Positions 6,590 to 14,474 of a stretch of DNA of 64,000 nucleotides are shown one piece after another. The stretch covers positions 1 through 64,000 of the forward strand of contig NZ_JACOPX010000016.1 in assembly GCF_015461835.1 (NCBI RefSeq). Reading direction: 5' to 3'. The position numbers and the translations under genes are program-made. The stretch's first letter is position 1. Each line of letters begins with the position of its first letter. The notes under the pieces were generated by a model that made no database searches, had not been told where the DNA came from, and saw only the letters and a list, made by a program, of their open reading frames with translations. Origin of the DNA: Pseudomonas neuropathica. Its GTDB lineage: Bacteria > Pseudomonadota > Gammaproteobacteria > Pseudomonadales > Pseudomonadaceae.

Positions 6590-8272
6590 GTGACTGACAA
6601 TAAGCCTACAAAGTTTCGCAACGTTGAGATCCGCGCTGCCCGCGGCAACAAGCTGACCGCCAAGAGCTGGCTGACCGAAGCGCCGCTGCGCATGCTGATG
6701 AACAACCTCGACCCGGAAGTCGCCGAGAACCCCAAAGAGCTGGTGGTTTACGGTGGTATCGGTCGCGCTGCGCGTAACTGGGAGTGCTACGACAAGATCG
6801 TCGAAAGCCTGACCAATCTGAACGACGACGAGACCCTGCTGGTGCAATCCGGCAAGCCGGTCGGCGTGTTCAAGACCCACACTAACGCCCCGCGCGTACT
6901 GATCGCCAACTCCAACCTGGTGCCACACTGGGCGAGCTGGGAGCACTTCAACGAACTCGATGCCAAAGGCCTGGCCATGTACGGCCAGATGACCGCCGGC
7001 AGCTGGATCTACATCGGCAGCCAGGGCATCGTTCAAGGCACCTACGAAACCTTCGTTGAAGCCGGTCGCCAGCACTACAACGACAACCTCACCGGCAAGT
7101 GGGTCCTCACCGCCGGTCTGGGCGGCATGGGTGGTGCGCAACCGCTGGCGGCAACCCTCGCCGGCGCTTGCTCGCTGAACATCGAATGCCAACAAGTCAG
7201 CATCGATTTCCGCCTGAAAAGCCGTTACGTCGACGAGCAGGCCAAAGACCTCGACGACGCTCTGGCGCGCATCGACAAATACACCAAAGAAGGTAAAGCG
7301 ATCTCCATCGCGCTGCTGGGTAACGCTGCAGAAATTCTCCCGGAACTGGTCAAGCGCGGCGTGCGCCCGGACATGGTCACCGACCAGACCAGCGCCCACG
7401 ACCCGCTCAACGGTTACCTGCCGGCGGGCTGGACCTGGGACGAATACCGCGCTCGCGCCAAGACCGAACCGGCCGCTGTAATCAAAGCCGCCAAGCAGTC
7501 GATGGCGGTGCACGTCAAAGCCATGCTGGAATTCCAGAAGCAAGGCATCCCGACCTTCGACTACGGCAACAACATTCGTCAGATGGCGCAGGAAGAAGGC
7601 GTCGAAAACGCGTTCGACTTCCCGGGTTTCGTACCGGCTTACATCCGTCCGCTGTTCTGCCGTGGCATCGGCCCGTTCCGTTGGGCGGCGCTGTCGGGTG
7701 ATCCGCAAGACATCTATAAAACCGACGCCAAGGTCAAAGAGCTGATCCCGGACGACGCTCATCTGCACAACTGGCTGGACATGGCCCGCGAGCGCATCAG
7801 CTTCCAGGGTCTGCCGGCGCGTATCTGCTGGGTCGGTCTGGGTCTGCGCGCCAAGCTTGGTCTGGCCTTTAACGAAATGGTCCGCAGCGGCGAGCTGTCG
7901 GCGCCGATCGTGATCGGTCGCGACCACCTCGACTCCGGCTCGGTCGCTAGCCCGAACCGTGAAACCGAATCGATGCAGGATGGTTCCGACGCTGTGTCCG
8001 ACTGGCCACTGCTCAACGCGCTGCTGAACACCGCGAGCGGCGCGACCTGGGTTTCCCTGCACCACGGCGGCGGCGTCGGCATGGGCTTCTCGCAGCACTC
8101 GGGCATGGTGATTGTTTGCGACGGTACGGACGAAGCGGCCGAGCGTATTGCGCGCGTACTGCACAACGACCCGGCCACCGGTGTCATGCGTCACGCCGAT
8201 GCCGGTTACCAGATCGCCATCGACTGCGCCAAGGAACAGGGGCTGAACCTGCCGATGATTACCGGTAAATAA
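6590..8272 (+). CDS. hutU: Urocanate hydratase HutU
   Basis: 560-residue NAD-dependent urocanase that converts urocanate to imidazolone propionate (second step). The sequence matches Pseudomonas urocanase along its whole length. TAGLGGMGGAQPLAATLAGA (about 175-195) is the NAD-binding glycine-rich loop, and Cys413 in ARICWVGLG corresponds to the catalytic Cys410 of the P. putida enzyme. GTG start at 6590 follows GAGGAG and gives the expected MTDN-type N-terminus. First gene of the long hut operon, driven by the sigma-54 promoter at 6423. Confidence 0.97.
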   Translation: MTDNKPTKFRNVEIRAARGNKLTAKSWLTEAPLRMLMNNLDPEVAENPKELVVYGGIGRAARNWECYDKIVESLTNLNDDETLLVQSGKPVGVFKTHTNAPRVLIANSNLVPHWASWEHFNELDAKGLAMYGQMTAGSWIYIGSQGIVQGTYETFVEAGRQHYNDNLTGKWVLTAGLGGMGGAQPLAATLAGACSLNIECQQVSIDFRLKSRYVDEQAKDLDDALARIDKYTKEGKAISIALLGNAAEILPELVKRGVRPDMVTDQTSAHDPLNGYLPAGWTWDEYRARAKTEPAAVIKAAKQSMAVHVKAMLEFQKQGIPTFDYGNNIRQMAQEEGVENAFDFPGFVPAYIRPLFCRGIGPFRWAALSGDPQDIYKTDAKVKELIPDDAHLHNWLDMARERISFQGLPARICWVGLGLRAKLGLAFNEMVRSGELSAPIVIGRDHLDSGSVASPNRETESMQDGSDAVSDWPLLNALLNTASGATWVSLHHGGGVGMGFSQHSGMVIVCDGTDEAAERIARVLHNDPATGVMRHADAGYQIAIDCAKEQGLNLPMITGK

Positions 8273-8284
8273 ATGCAAAACCCC

Positions 8285-8374
8285 TGTAGGAGTGAGCCTG
8301 CTCGCGATGAGGCCGGCACAGTCAGCAAATTTGCTGACTGACACACCGCAATCGCGAGCAGGCTCACTCCTACA
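8285..8374. repeat. REP doublet, type A
   Basis: Inverted arms at 8285-8308 and 8351-8374 of the GTAGGAGTGAGCCTGCTCGC type, between hutU and the NCS1 transporter gene, inside the hut operon. Confidence 0.9.
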
Positions 8375-8390
8375 AAAGCAAAAGCCAAAA

Positions 8391-8398
8391 AAGAACAA
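8391..8398 (+). promoter_or_regulatory. A-rich Hfq/Crc-type motif before the NCS1 transporter
   Basis: AAGAACAA fits the AAnAAnAA consensus bound by Hfq with Crc. It lies 29 bases before the transporter ATG, further upstream than classical sites, so the call is tentative. hut genes are known targets of carbon catabolite repression in Pseudomonas. Confidence 0.35.
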
Positions 8399-8427
8399 AA
8401 CCCGGAACAATCCACAGAGGTTGAATC

Positions 8428-9900
8428 ATGGCTGTTAACACCGATCGTGCAGGCAACAAACCGTTGATCGAGAGGCGTTCGATCGACTACATCCCGGAAG
8501 CGGAAAGACACGGTCGTCTGTTTAGCCAGTTCACCCTGTGGATGGGTGCCAACCTGCAAATCACCGCGATTGTCACCGGGGCCTTGGCCGTGGTGCTGGG
8601 CGGGGATGTGTTCTGGTCGTTGATTGGTTTGTTGATCGGCCAACTGCTCGGCGGCGGGGTGATGGCGTTGCACGCTGCGCAAGGGCCGAAACTGGGTCTG
8701 CCGCAGATGATTTCCAGCCGCGTGCAATTCGGCGTTTACGGCGCGGCAATCCCGATCGTGCTGGTGTGCCTGATGTACCTGGGTTTCACCGCGACGGGCA
8801 CCGTGCTTTCCGGTCAAGCGTTGGGTCAGTTGTTTAACGTCAGTGACAGCGTCGGCATCCTGATTTTTGCCAGCGTCATCGTGCTGGTGACGGTACTCGG
8901 TTATCGGGTGATCCACTGGATCGGCCGTGTTGCCAGCGTGATTGGCGTGATCGCTTTCGTCTTCCTGTTCTGGCGCCTGATGAGCCAGACCGACGTCGGC
9001 GCACTCCTGCAAATTCGTCATTTCAGCTGGAGCAGCTTCCTGCTCGCGGTGTCGCTCGCGGCCTCCTGGCAGATCGCTTTCGGCCCCTACGTGGCTGACT
9101 ATTCCCGTTACCTGCCGAGCAACACCTCGGCGGTAAAAACCTTCTTTGCCGCCGGTGCCGGTTCAGTGGTCGGCGCGCAAGTGGCGATGATCCTCGGTGT
9201 GTTCGCTGCGGCTTCGGCCAACGGCCAGTTCGCCGGTCATGAAGTCGCCTACATCGTCGGTCTGGGCGGCACCGGTGCCACCGCCGCGCTGCTGTACTTC
9301 AGCATCGCGTTCGGCAAGGTGACCATCTCGACGCTGAACTCCTACGGCAGCTTCATGTGCATCGCGACCATCATCAGTGGTTTCAAAGGTCACCTGACCG
9401 TTACGCGCATGCAGCGTCTGGTGTTCGTGCTGGTGATTGTCGGCGCAGCGACCCTGATTGCGCTGCTTGGTCAGCACTCGTTCCTCGGTGCGTTCAAGTC
9501 TTTCATCCTGTTCCTGCTCGCGTTCTTCACACCGTGGAGTGCGATCAACCTGGTGGATTACTACTGCATCACCCGCGAGCGCTACGACGTGCCGGCGCTG
9601 GCCAATCCGAACGGTCGCTACGGGCGCTGGAACCTGCTCGGCATCAGCGTCTATGTGTTCGGCGTGTTGGTGCAGTTGCCGTTCATCTCCACCAAGTTCT
9701 ACACCGGCCCGCTGGTGGCGGCCCTCGGTGATGTGGACATTTCCTGGATCATCGGTCTGGTGCTGCCGGCTGCCGTCTACTACGTGTGTGCAAAAAAATG
9801 GCACAGCGCGGTACCTGATCAACTGATTCTGCCGGTCGAGCAGAACAGCGTTGTACCACCTGAAAAAAGTGGGGCCGGGCGCGCTGCGGCGCAGGCCTGA
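8428..9900 (+). CDS. hutT: NCS1-family transporter, probable urocanate permease
   Basis: 490-residue inner-membrane carrier of the cytosine/purine/allantoin (NCS1) family, with about 12 hydrophobic helices. Helix 1 begins FTLWMGANLQITAIVTGALA, the family's conserved first helix, and LPQMISSRVQFGVYG and SFMCIATIISG follow in typical places. In the SBW25 hut locus, as I recall, the carrier next to hutU (HutTu) imports urocanate; position and family here agree, so urocanate is the likeliest substrate. Family members move nucleobases or hydantoins, so substrate is inference. GAGGTTG precedes the ATG. The operon here has no amino acid/polyamine (APC) type histidine permease. Confidence 0.85.
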   Translation: MAVNTDRAGNKPLIERRSIDYIPEAERHGRLFSQFTLWMGANLQITAIVTGALAVVLGGDVFWSLIGLLIGQLLGGGVMALHAAQGPKLGLPQMISSRVQFGVYGAAIPIVLVCLMYLGFTATGTVLSGQALGQLFNVSDSVGILIFASVIVLVTVLGYRVIHWIGRVASVIGVIAFVFLFWRLMSQTDVGALLQIRHFSWSSFLLAVSLAASWQIAFGPYVADYSRYLPSNTSAVKTFFAAGAGSVVGAQVAMILGVFAAASANGQFAGHEVAYIVGLGGTGATAALLYFSIAFGKVTISTLNSYGSFMCIATIISGFKGHLTVTRMQRLVFVLVIVGAATLIALLGQHSFLGAFKSFILFLLAFFTPWSAINLVDYYCITRERYDVPALANPNGRYGRWNLLGISVYVFGVLVQLPFISTKFYTGPLVAALGDVDISWIIGLVLPAAVYYVCAKKWHSAVPDQLILPVEQNSVVPPEKSGAGRAAAQA

Positions 9901-9969
9901 TTGGACGTGGACAGGGCTGGATGCCTCTTGACTGCCGTAAGCCAATTCATGATTAGGAGCGTCGAAACA

Positions 9970-10938
9970 ATGAAATCGAACAAGACCCTGCTCACCACAC
10001 TGCTGTCCATGGGCCTGCTGGCCAGTGCCGGTGCGACCCAAGCCGCTGGCTGGTGCGAATCGGGCAAGCCGGTGAAATTCGCCGGCCTGAACTGGGAAAG
10101 CGGCATGCTGCTGACCGACGTGCTGCAAGTGGTGCTGGAAAAAGGTTACGACTGCAAGACCGACAGCCTGCCGGGCAACTCCATCACCATGGAAAACGCC
10201 CTGAGCAGCAACGATATTCAAGTGTTCGCCGAAGAGTGGGTCGGCCGCAGCGAGGTCTGGAACAAGGCCGAGAAGGCCGGCAAGGTTGTCGGTGTCGGCG
10301 CTCCGGTCGTGGGCGCGGTAGAAGGCTGGTACGTGCCGCGTTACGTGATCGAAGGCGACGCCAAGCGCAAGCTTGAGCCGAAGGCCCCAGACCTGAAAAA
10401 CATCGCTGACCTAGGCAAATACGCCGCCGTGTTCAAGGACGCCGAAGAGCCGTCCAAGGGCCGTTTCTACAATTGCCCGGCCGGCTGGACTTGTGAACTC
10501 GACAACAGCGAAATGCTGAACAGCTACGGTCTGGAAAGCAGCTACACCAACTTCCGTCCGGGCACCGGCCCGGCGCTGGATGCGGCGGTGCTGTCGAGCT
10601 ACAAGCGTGGCGAGCCGATCCTGTTCTACTACTGGTCGCCAACCCCGCTGATGGGCCAGGTGGATCTGGTCAAGCTCGAAGAAAAACCGGGTGTCGACAA
10701 GACCGTAAGCATCAAGGTCGGCCTGTCGAAGACCTTCCACGAGCAAGCCCCGGAACTGGTGGCCGTGCTGGAAAAGGTCAACCTGCCGATCGACCTTCTG
10801 AACCAGAACCTGGGCCGCATGGCCAAGGAACGTATCGAGTCGCCAAAACTGGCGAAAATCTTCCTCAAGGAACATCCTGAGGTCTGGCATGCGTGGGTCA
10901 GTGAAGACGCTGCCAAGAAAATCGACGCGGCGCTGTAG
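9970..10938 (+). CDS. hutX: Periplasmic binding protein HutX (betaine/histidine-type ABC importer)
   Basis: 322-residue OpuAC-type substrate-binding protein. The ATG at 9970 follows AGGAG and opens a signal peptide (MKSNKTLLTTLLSMGLLASA) cleaved near TQA-AGW. The mature part has LNWESGMLLTDVLQ, a Glu-Trp segment (FAEEWVGRS) and ILFYYWSPTPLMG, as in glycine-betaine/choline/histidine binding proteins. Two Cys pairs (WCESG/YDCK and NCPAGWTC) may form disulphides. With hutW and hutV it forms an importer; in this locus histidine is the expected ligand. Located 69 bases after the NCS1 gene. Confidence 0.88.
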   Translation: MKSNKTLLTTLLSMGLLASAGATQAAGWCESGKPVKFAGLNWESGMLLTDVLQVVLEKGYDCKTDSLPGNSITMENALSSNDIQVFAEEWVGRSEVWNKAEKAGKVVGVGAPVVGAVEGWYVPRYVIEGDAKRKLEPKAPDLKNIADLGKYAAVFKDAEEPSKGRFYNCPAGWTCELDNSEMLNSYGLESSYTNFRPGTGPALDAAVLSSYKRGEPILFYYWSPTPLMGQVDLVKLEEKPGVDKTVSIKVGLSKTFHEQAPELVAVLEKVNLPIDLLNQNLGRMAKERIESPKLAKIFLKEHPEVWHAWVSEDAAKKIDAAL

Positions 10939-11021
10939 GTCGATACCTCCCGGTCAACCGTGAGGCTGGCCGGGAGATATGCCGTAAACGCTTGATTGAG
11001 ATTTCTGATTGAGAGCCGCTT

Positions 11022-11873
11022 ATGTTTCCCGAAAGCTTTACCTTTTCCATCGCCGACTGGGTCAACGGTTGGGTCGATTCGCTGGTCACCAACTACGGTG
11101 ATGTGTTCCGCCACATCTCTGACACGCTGCTCTGGGCCATCGTCAACCTCGAAGGCCTGCTGCGTGCGGCGCCGTGGTGGTTGATGCTGGCGATCGTCGG
11201 TGTCGTCGCCTGGCACGCCACGCGCAAAGTGGTGACCACGGCGGTCATCGTCGGTCTGCTGTTCCTCGTCGGCGCCGTTGGCCTGTGGGACAAGCTGATG
11301 CAGACACTGGCGCTGATGATGGTCGCGACGATCATTTCGGTGCTGATCGGCATCCCGCTGGGGATTCTCTCGGCGCGCAGCAATCGCCTGCGTTCGGTGC
11401 TGATGCCGCTGCTCGACATCATGCAGACCATGCCCAGCTTCGTGTATCTGATCCCGGTGCTGATGCTGTTCGGTCTGGGCAAGGTCCCGGCGATTTTCGC
11501 CACGGTGATCTACGCCGCACCGCCGCTGATTCGCCTGACTGATCTGGGCATTCGCCAGGTCGACGGCGAAGTGATGGAAGCGATCAACGCGTTCGGCGCC
11601 AACCGCTGGCAGCAACTGTTCGGCGTGCAACTGCCGCTGGCCCTGCCAAGCATCATGGCCGGGATCAACCAGACCACCATGATGGCCCTGTCGATGGTGG
11701 TGATCGCTTCGATGATCGGTGCCCGAGGTCTGGGTGAAGATGTGTTGGTGGGGATTCAGACCCTCAATGTCGGGCGTGGCCTCGAAGCCGGTCTGGCGAT
11801 CGTGATTCTCGCAGTGGTCATCGACCGCATTACTCAGGCGTACGGTCGGCCACGGCATGAGGTGAGCAAATGA
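11022..11873 (+). CDS. hutW: ABC transporter permease HutW
   Basis: 283-residue inner-membrane permease of the ProW/OpuAB type with about six or seven helices. The cytoplasmic coupling loop is present as EVMEAINAFGANRWQQLFGV, with the EAA-like motif and conserved Gly. The N-terminal part (MFPESFTFSIADWVNGWVDS) matches ProW-like proteins. The stop overlaps the hutV start by four bases (ATGA), so permease and ATPase are co-translated. It works with HutX and HutV in histidine uptake by inference from the locus. Confidence 0.9.
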   Translation: MFPESFTFSIADWVNGWVDSLVTNYGDVFRHISDTLLWAIVNLEGLLRAAPWWLMLAIVGVVAWHATRKVVTTAVIVGLLFLVGAVGLWDKLMQTLALMMVATIISVLIGIPLGILSARSNRLRSVLMPLLDIMQTMPSFVYLIPVLMLFGLGKVPAIFATVIYAAPPLIRLTDLGIRQVDGEVMEAINAFGANRWQQLFGVQLPLALPSIMAGINQTTMMALSMVVIASMIGARGLGEDVLVGIQTLNVGRGLEAGLAIVILAVVIDRITQAYGRPRHEVSK

Positions 11874-12700
11874 GCAACGCAACCGTGAGCAAGATCGAAG
11901 TCAAAAACGTCTTCAAGATTTTCGGCAACCGCGCCAAGGATGCACTGGCGATGGTCGGCCAGGGCAAGACCAAGGATCAGGTGCTGAACGAAACCGGTTG
12001 CGTGGTCGGCGTTAACGATCTGTCGCTGAGCATCGGCACCGGCGAGATCTTCGTGATCATGGGCCTGTCCGGCTCGGGCAAGTCGACGCTGGTGCGCCAC
12101 TTCAACCGGCTGATCGACCCGACCAGCGGCGCGATCCTCGTCGACGGCGTGGACATCCTGCAATACGACATGGACGCCCTGCGCGAATTTCGCCGGCACA
12201 AGATCAGCATGGTGTTCCAGAGCTTCGGCCTGCTGCCGCACAAGTCCGTACTCGACAACGTCGCCTATGGCCTGAAAGTGCGTGGCGAGAGCAAGCAAAT
12301 GTGCTCGGAGCGCGCGCTGCACTGGATCAACACCGTGGGCCTGAAGGGCTACGAAAACAAATACCCGCACCAGCTCTCCGGCGGCATGCGCCAGCGTGTC
12401 GGCCTGGCCCGCGCCTTGGCGGCGGACACCGACATCATCCTCATGGACGAAGCGTTCAGTGCGCTGGATCCACTGATCCGCGCGGAGATGCAGGACCAGT
12501 TGCTGGAGCTGCAAAAGACCCTGCACAAGACCATCGTCTTCATCACCCATGACCTCGATGAAGCGGTGCGTATCGGCAACCGCATTGCGATTCTCAAGGA
12601 TGGCCGGCTGATTCAGGTCGGTACGCCGCGCGAGATTCTGCACTCCCCGGCGGATGAGTACGTTGACCGGTTTGTGCAGCGGCGGGCGGCGGTGGTTTAG
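11870..12700 (+). CDS. hutV: ABC transporter ATP-binding protein HutV
   Basis: 276-residue ATPase of the ProV/OpuAA group, with the long N-terminal segment of that group (IEVKNVFKIFGNRAKDAL) before the Walker A motif GLSGSGKST (about 64-72). The ABC signature LSGGMRQRV, Walker B IILMDEAFSALD and switch His (FITHDLDEA) are intact. It lacks the C-terminal CBS pair found in E. coli ProV, so direct osmotic gating is less likely. Powers uptake with HutX and HutW. Confidence 0.92.
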   Translation: MSNATVSKIEVKNVFKIFGNRAKDALAMVGQGKTKDQVLNETGCVVGVNDLSLSIGTGEIFVIMGLSGSGKSTLVRHFNRLIDPTSGAILVDGVDILQYDMDALREFRRHKISMVFQSFGLLPHKSVLDNVAYGLKVRGESKQMCSERALHWINTVGLKGYENKYPHQLSGGMRQRVGLARALAADTDIILMDEAFSALDPLIRAEMQDQLLELQKTLHKTIVFITHDLDEAVRIGNRIAILKDGRLIQVGTPREILHSPADEYVDRFVQRRAAVV

Positions 12701-12728
12701 ATAGATTTGTGTTGGCTGGGCTGGCCTC

Positions 12729-12793
12729 ATCGCGAGCAGGCTCACTCCTACAGTTGGAATGCGTACCCCTGTAGGAGTGAGCCTGCTCGCGAT
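12729..12793. repeat. REP doublet, type A, arms in reverse order
   Basis: Arms 12729-12752 and about 12770-12793 are inverted copies of the GTAGGAGTGAGCCTGCTCGC type, with a short 17-base centre. It lies between hutV and the first hutH, inside the operon. Confidence 0.9.
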
Positions 12794-12834
12794 AGCGTCG
12801 GTGAAGCTGCATCAATGTTCGAATGAGGTTAGTG

Positions 12835-14358
12835 ATGTCCCAGGCTGAAAAAGTCGTTATCACAGGCAGCCCCCTGCGTTGGCAGGACGTGGTCGCCGTC
12901 GCCCGTCACGGTGCTCGTCTTGAGTTGTCGAGCGACACCTGGGCGCGCATCGAAAACGCGCAAGGCATCGTCCAGCGCATCGTCGCCAGCGGCGAGCGTG
13001 CCTATGGCGTCAACACCGGCCTGGGCGGTTTGTCCAATGTCTCGCTGCAGGACGAACAACTCAGCCAGTTGTCGCGCAACACCTTGCTCAGCCATGCCTG
13101 CGGCGTCGGCCCGGTGCTGCCCGATGAGCAGACTCGCGCGATCATCTGCGCGGCGATTCACAACTACAGCCACGGCAAATCCGGCATCCATCGCCGGGTC
13201 GTCGAAGGCCTGCTGGCGCTGCTCAATCGCGGCATCACCCCGCAAGTGCCGTCGCAAGGTTCGGTGGGTTATCTGACGCACATGGCGCACATCGGCATCG
13301 CGTTGCTCGGCGTCGGCAATGTCAGCTATCGCGGCCAGATCACCTCGGCGCAACAGGCATTGGCCGAAGAAGGCTTGAAACCGGTGCAACTGGGTGCGAA
13401 GGACGGTTTGTGCCTGGTCAACGGCACGCCGTGCATGACCGGCCTCAGTTGCCTGGCGATTGCCGATGCGACGCGGCTGCTGCAGTGGGCCGACGTCATC
13501 GGCGCCATGAGTTTCGAAGCCCAGCGCGGCCAGATCGATGCGTTCGATGCTGAGATCATCGCGCTGAAACCGCATCCGGGCATGCAGCAAGTGGGTATCA
13601 ATCTGCGCGCCTTGCTCGATGGCAGTGAGGTGATCGCGTCGAGCAAAGGCATTCGTACTCAGGATGCGCTGAGCATCCGTTCGATCCCGCAGGTACACGG
13701 TGCCGCGCGTGATCAACTCGATCACGCGATCAAACAGGTCGAAGCCGAACTCAACGGCTGCACTGATAACCCGCTCCTGCTGGGCACGCCGGACAATTTC
13801 CGGGTGATGTCGCAAGCCAACCCGCACGGCCAATCGGTGGCGATGGCGGCGGATCTGCTGGCGATTGCCATGGCCGAAATCGGTTCGATTGCCGAGCGTC
13901 GTCTCGATCGTTTGGTGAACCCGCACGTCAGCGGTTTGCCGGCATTTCTGGTGGCCAATCCGGGAGTGAATTCCGGGATGATGATCGTGCAATACGTCGC
14001 CGCGTCACTGTGTGCGGAAAACCGTCAATTGGCGCAACCGGCGGTGCTCGATAACTACATCACCTCGGGCTTGCAGGAAGACCATTTGAGCATGGGCACC
14101 AATGCCGCGCTGAAGCTGCATCGCGCGCTGGAAAACTGCACGCAGATCCTCGCCATCGAGTACCTGCTGGCAGCGCAGGCGTTTGAATTCCTCAAGGAGC
14201 AGCGCTTTGGCGTGGGCACTGACCGCGCATGGCGACTGCTGCGCGAAACGGTTCCGGCCTACGATCAGGATCGCTGGCTGGCGCCGGATATCGCTGCTGC
14301 TGCGAGCGTGTTGAAAGCCCCGAATCTGCCGCACAACGCTTTACCGAATTTGCACTGA
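12835..14358 (+). CDS. hutH1: HutH-like ammonia-lyase homologue without the MIO triad
   Basis: 507-residue protein of the histidase/phenylalanine ammonia-lyase family with an uninterrupted frame. ATG at 12835 follows GAGG (12825-12828). General family features remain: AYGVNTGLGGLSN (Tyr57), LSHACGVG, VNGTPCMTG, IPQVHG and LQEDHLSMG. The Ala-Ser-Gly triad that cyclises to the MIO cofactor is missing: where HutH2 has GSVGASGDLAPLAHM, this protein reads GSVGYLTHMAHIG, a loss of exactly three residues after Gly145 and Asp to Tyr. The catalytic Tyr of QDPYSLR is Leu (QDALSIR), and NFHAEP is NPHGQS. It should not be a normal histidase. One of two hutH copies was reported non-functional in SBW25. 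Confidence 0.88.
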   Translation: MSQAEKVVITGSPLRWQDVVAVARHGARLELSSDTWARIENAQGIVQRIVASGERAYGVNTGLGGLSNVSLQDEQLSQLSRNTLLSHACGVGPVLPDEQTRAIICAAIHNYSHGKSGIHRRVVEGLLALLNRGITPQVPSQGSVGYLTHMAHIGIALLGVGNVSYRGQITSAQQALAEEGLKPVQLGAKDGLCLVNGTPCMTGLSCLAIADATRLLQWADVIGAMSFEAQRGQIDAFDAEIIALKPHPGMQQVGINLRALLDGSEVIASSKGIRTQDALSIRSIPQVHGAARDQLDHAIKQVEAELNGCTDNPLLLGTPDNFRVMSQANPHGQSVAMAADLLAIAMAEIGSIAERRLDRLVNPHVSGLPAFLVANPGVNSGMMIVQYVAASLCAENRQLAQPAVLDNYITSGLQEDHLSMGTNAALKLHRALENCTQILAIEYLLAAQAFEFLKEQRFGVGTDRAWRLLRETVPAYDQDRWLAPDIAAAASVLKAPNLPHNALPNLH

Positions 14359-14446
14359 AAAATACCCACGCCAGCGTGCCAAGGCGCGACTCCCCAAAAG
14401 GCGAGACGCGACGGACAACGGACATCTCCGGAGCGTCTGGCGAGTT

Positions 14447-14454
14447 AATAACAA
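14447..14454 (+). promoter_or_regulatory. A-rich Hfq/Crc-type motif before hutH2
   Basis: AATAACAA fits AAnAAnAA and lies about 10 bases upstream of the AAAAGGAG ribosome site of hutH2, near enough to hinder initiation if bound by Hfq-Crc. Tentative. Confidence 0.4.
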
Positions 14455-14474
14455 ACTCTCAAAAGGAGCACAAA

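Noticed and set aside
6347..8410. A 687-residue minus-strand open frame opposite hutU
   Set aside because: No ribosome site or recognisable domain, and hutU on the plus strand is certain.
12835..14358. hutH1 considered as a frameshifted pseudogene
   Set aside because: The frame is continuous over 507 residues with a ribosome site and conserved family motifs; loss is limited to catalytic elements.
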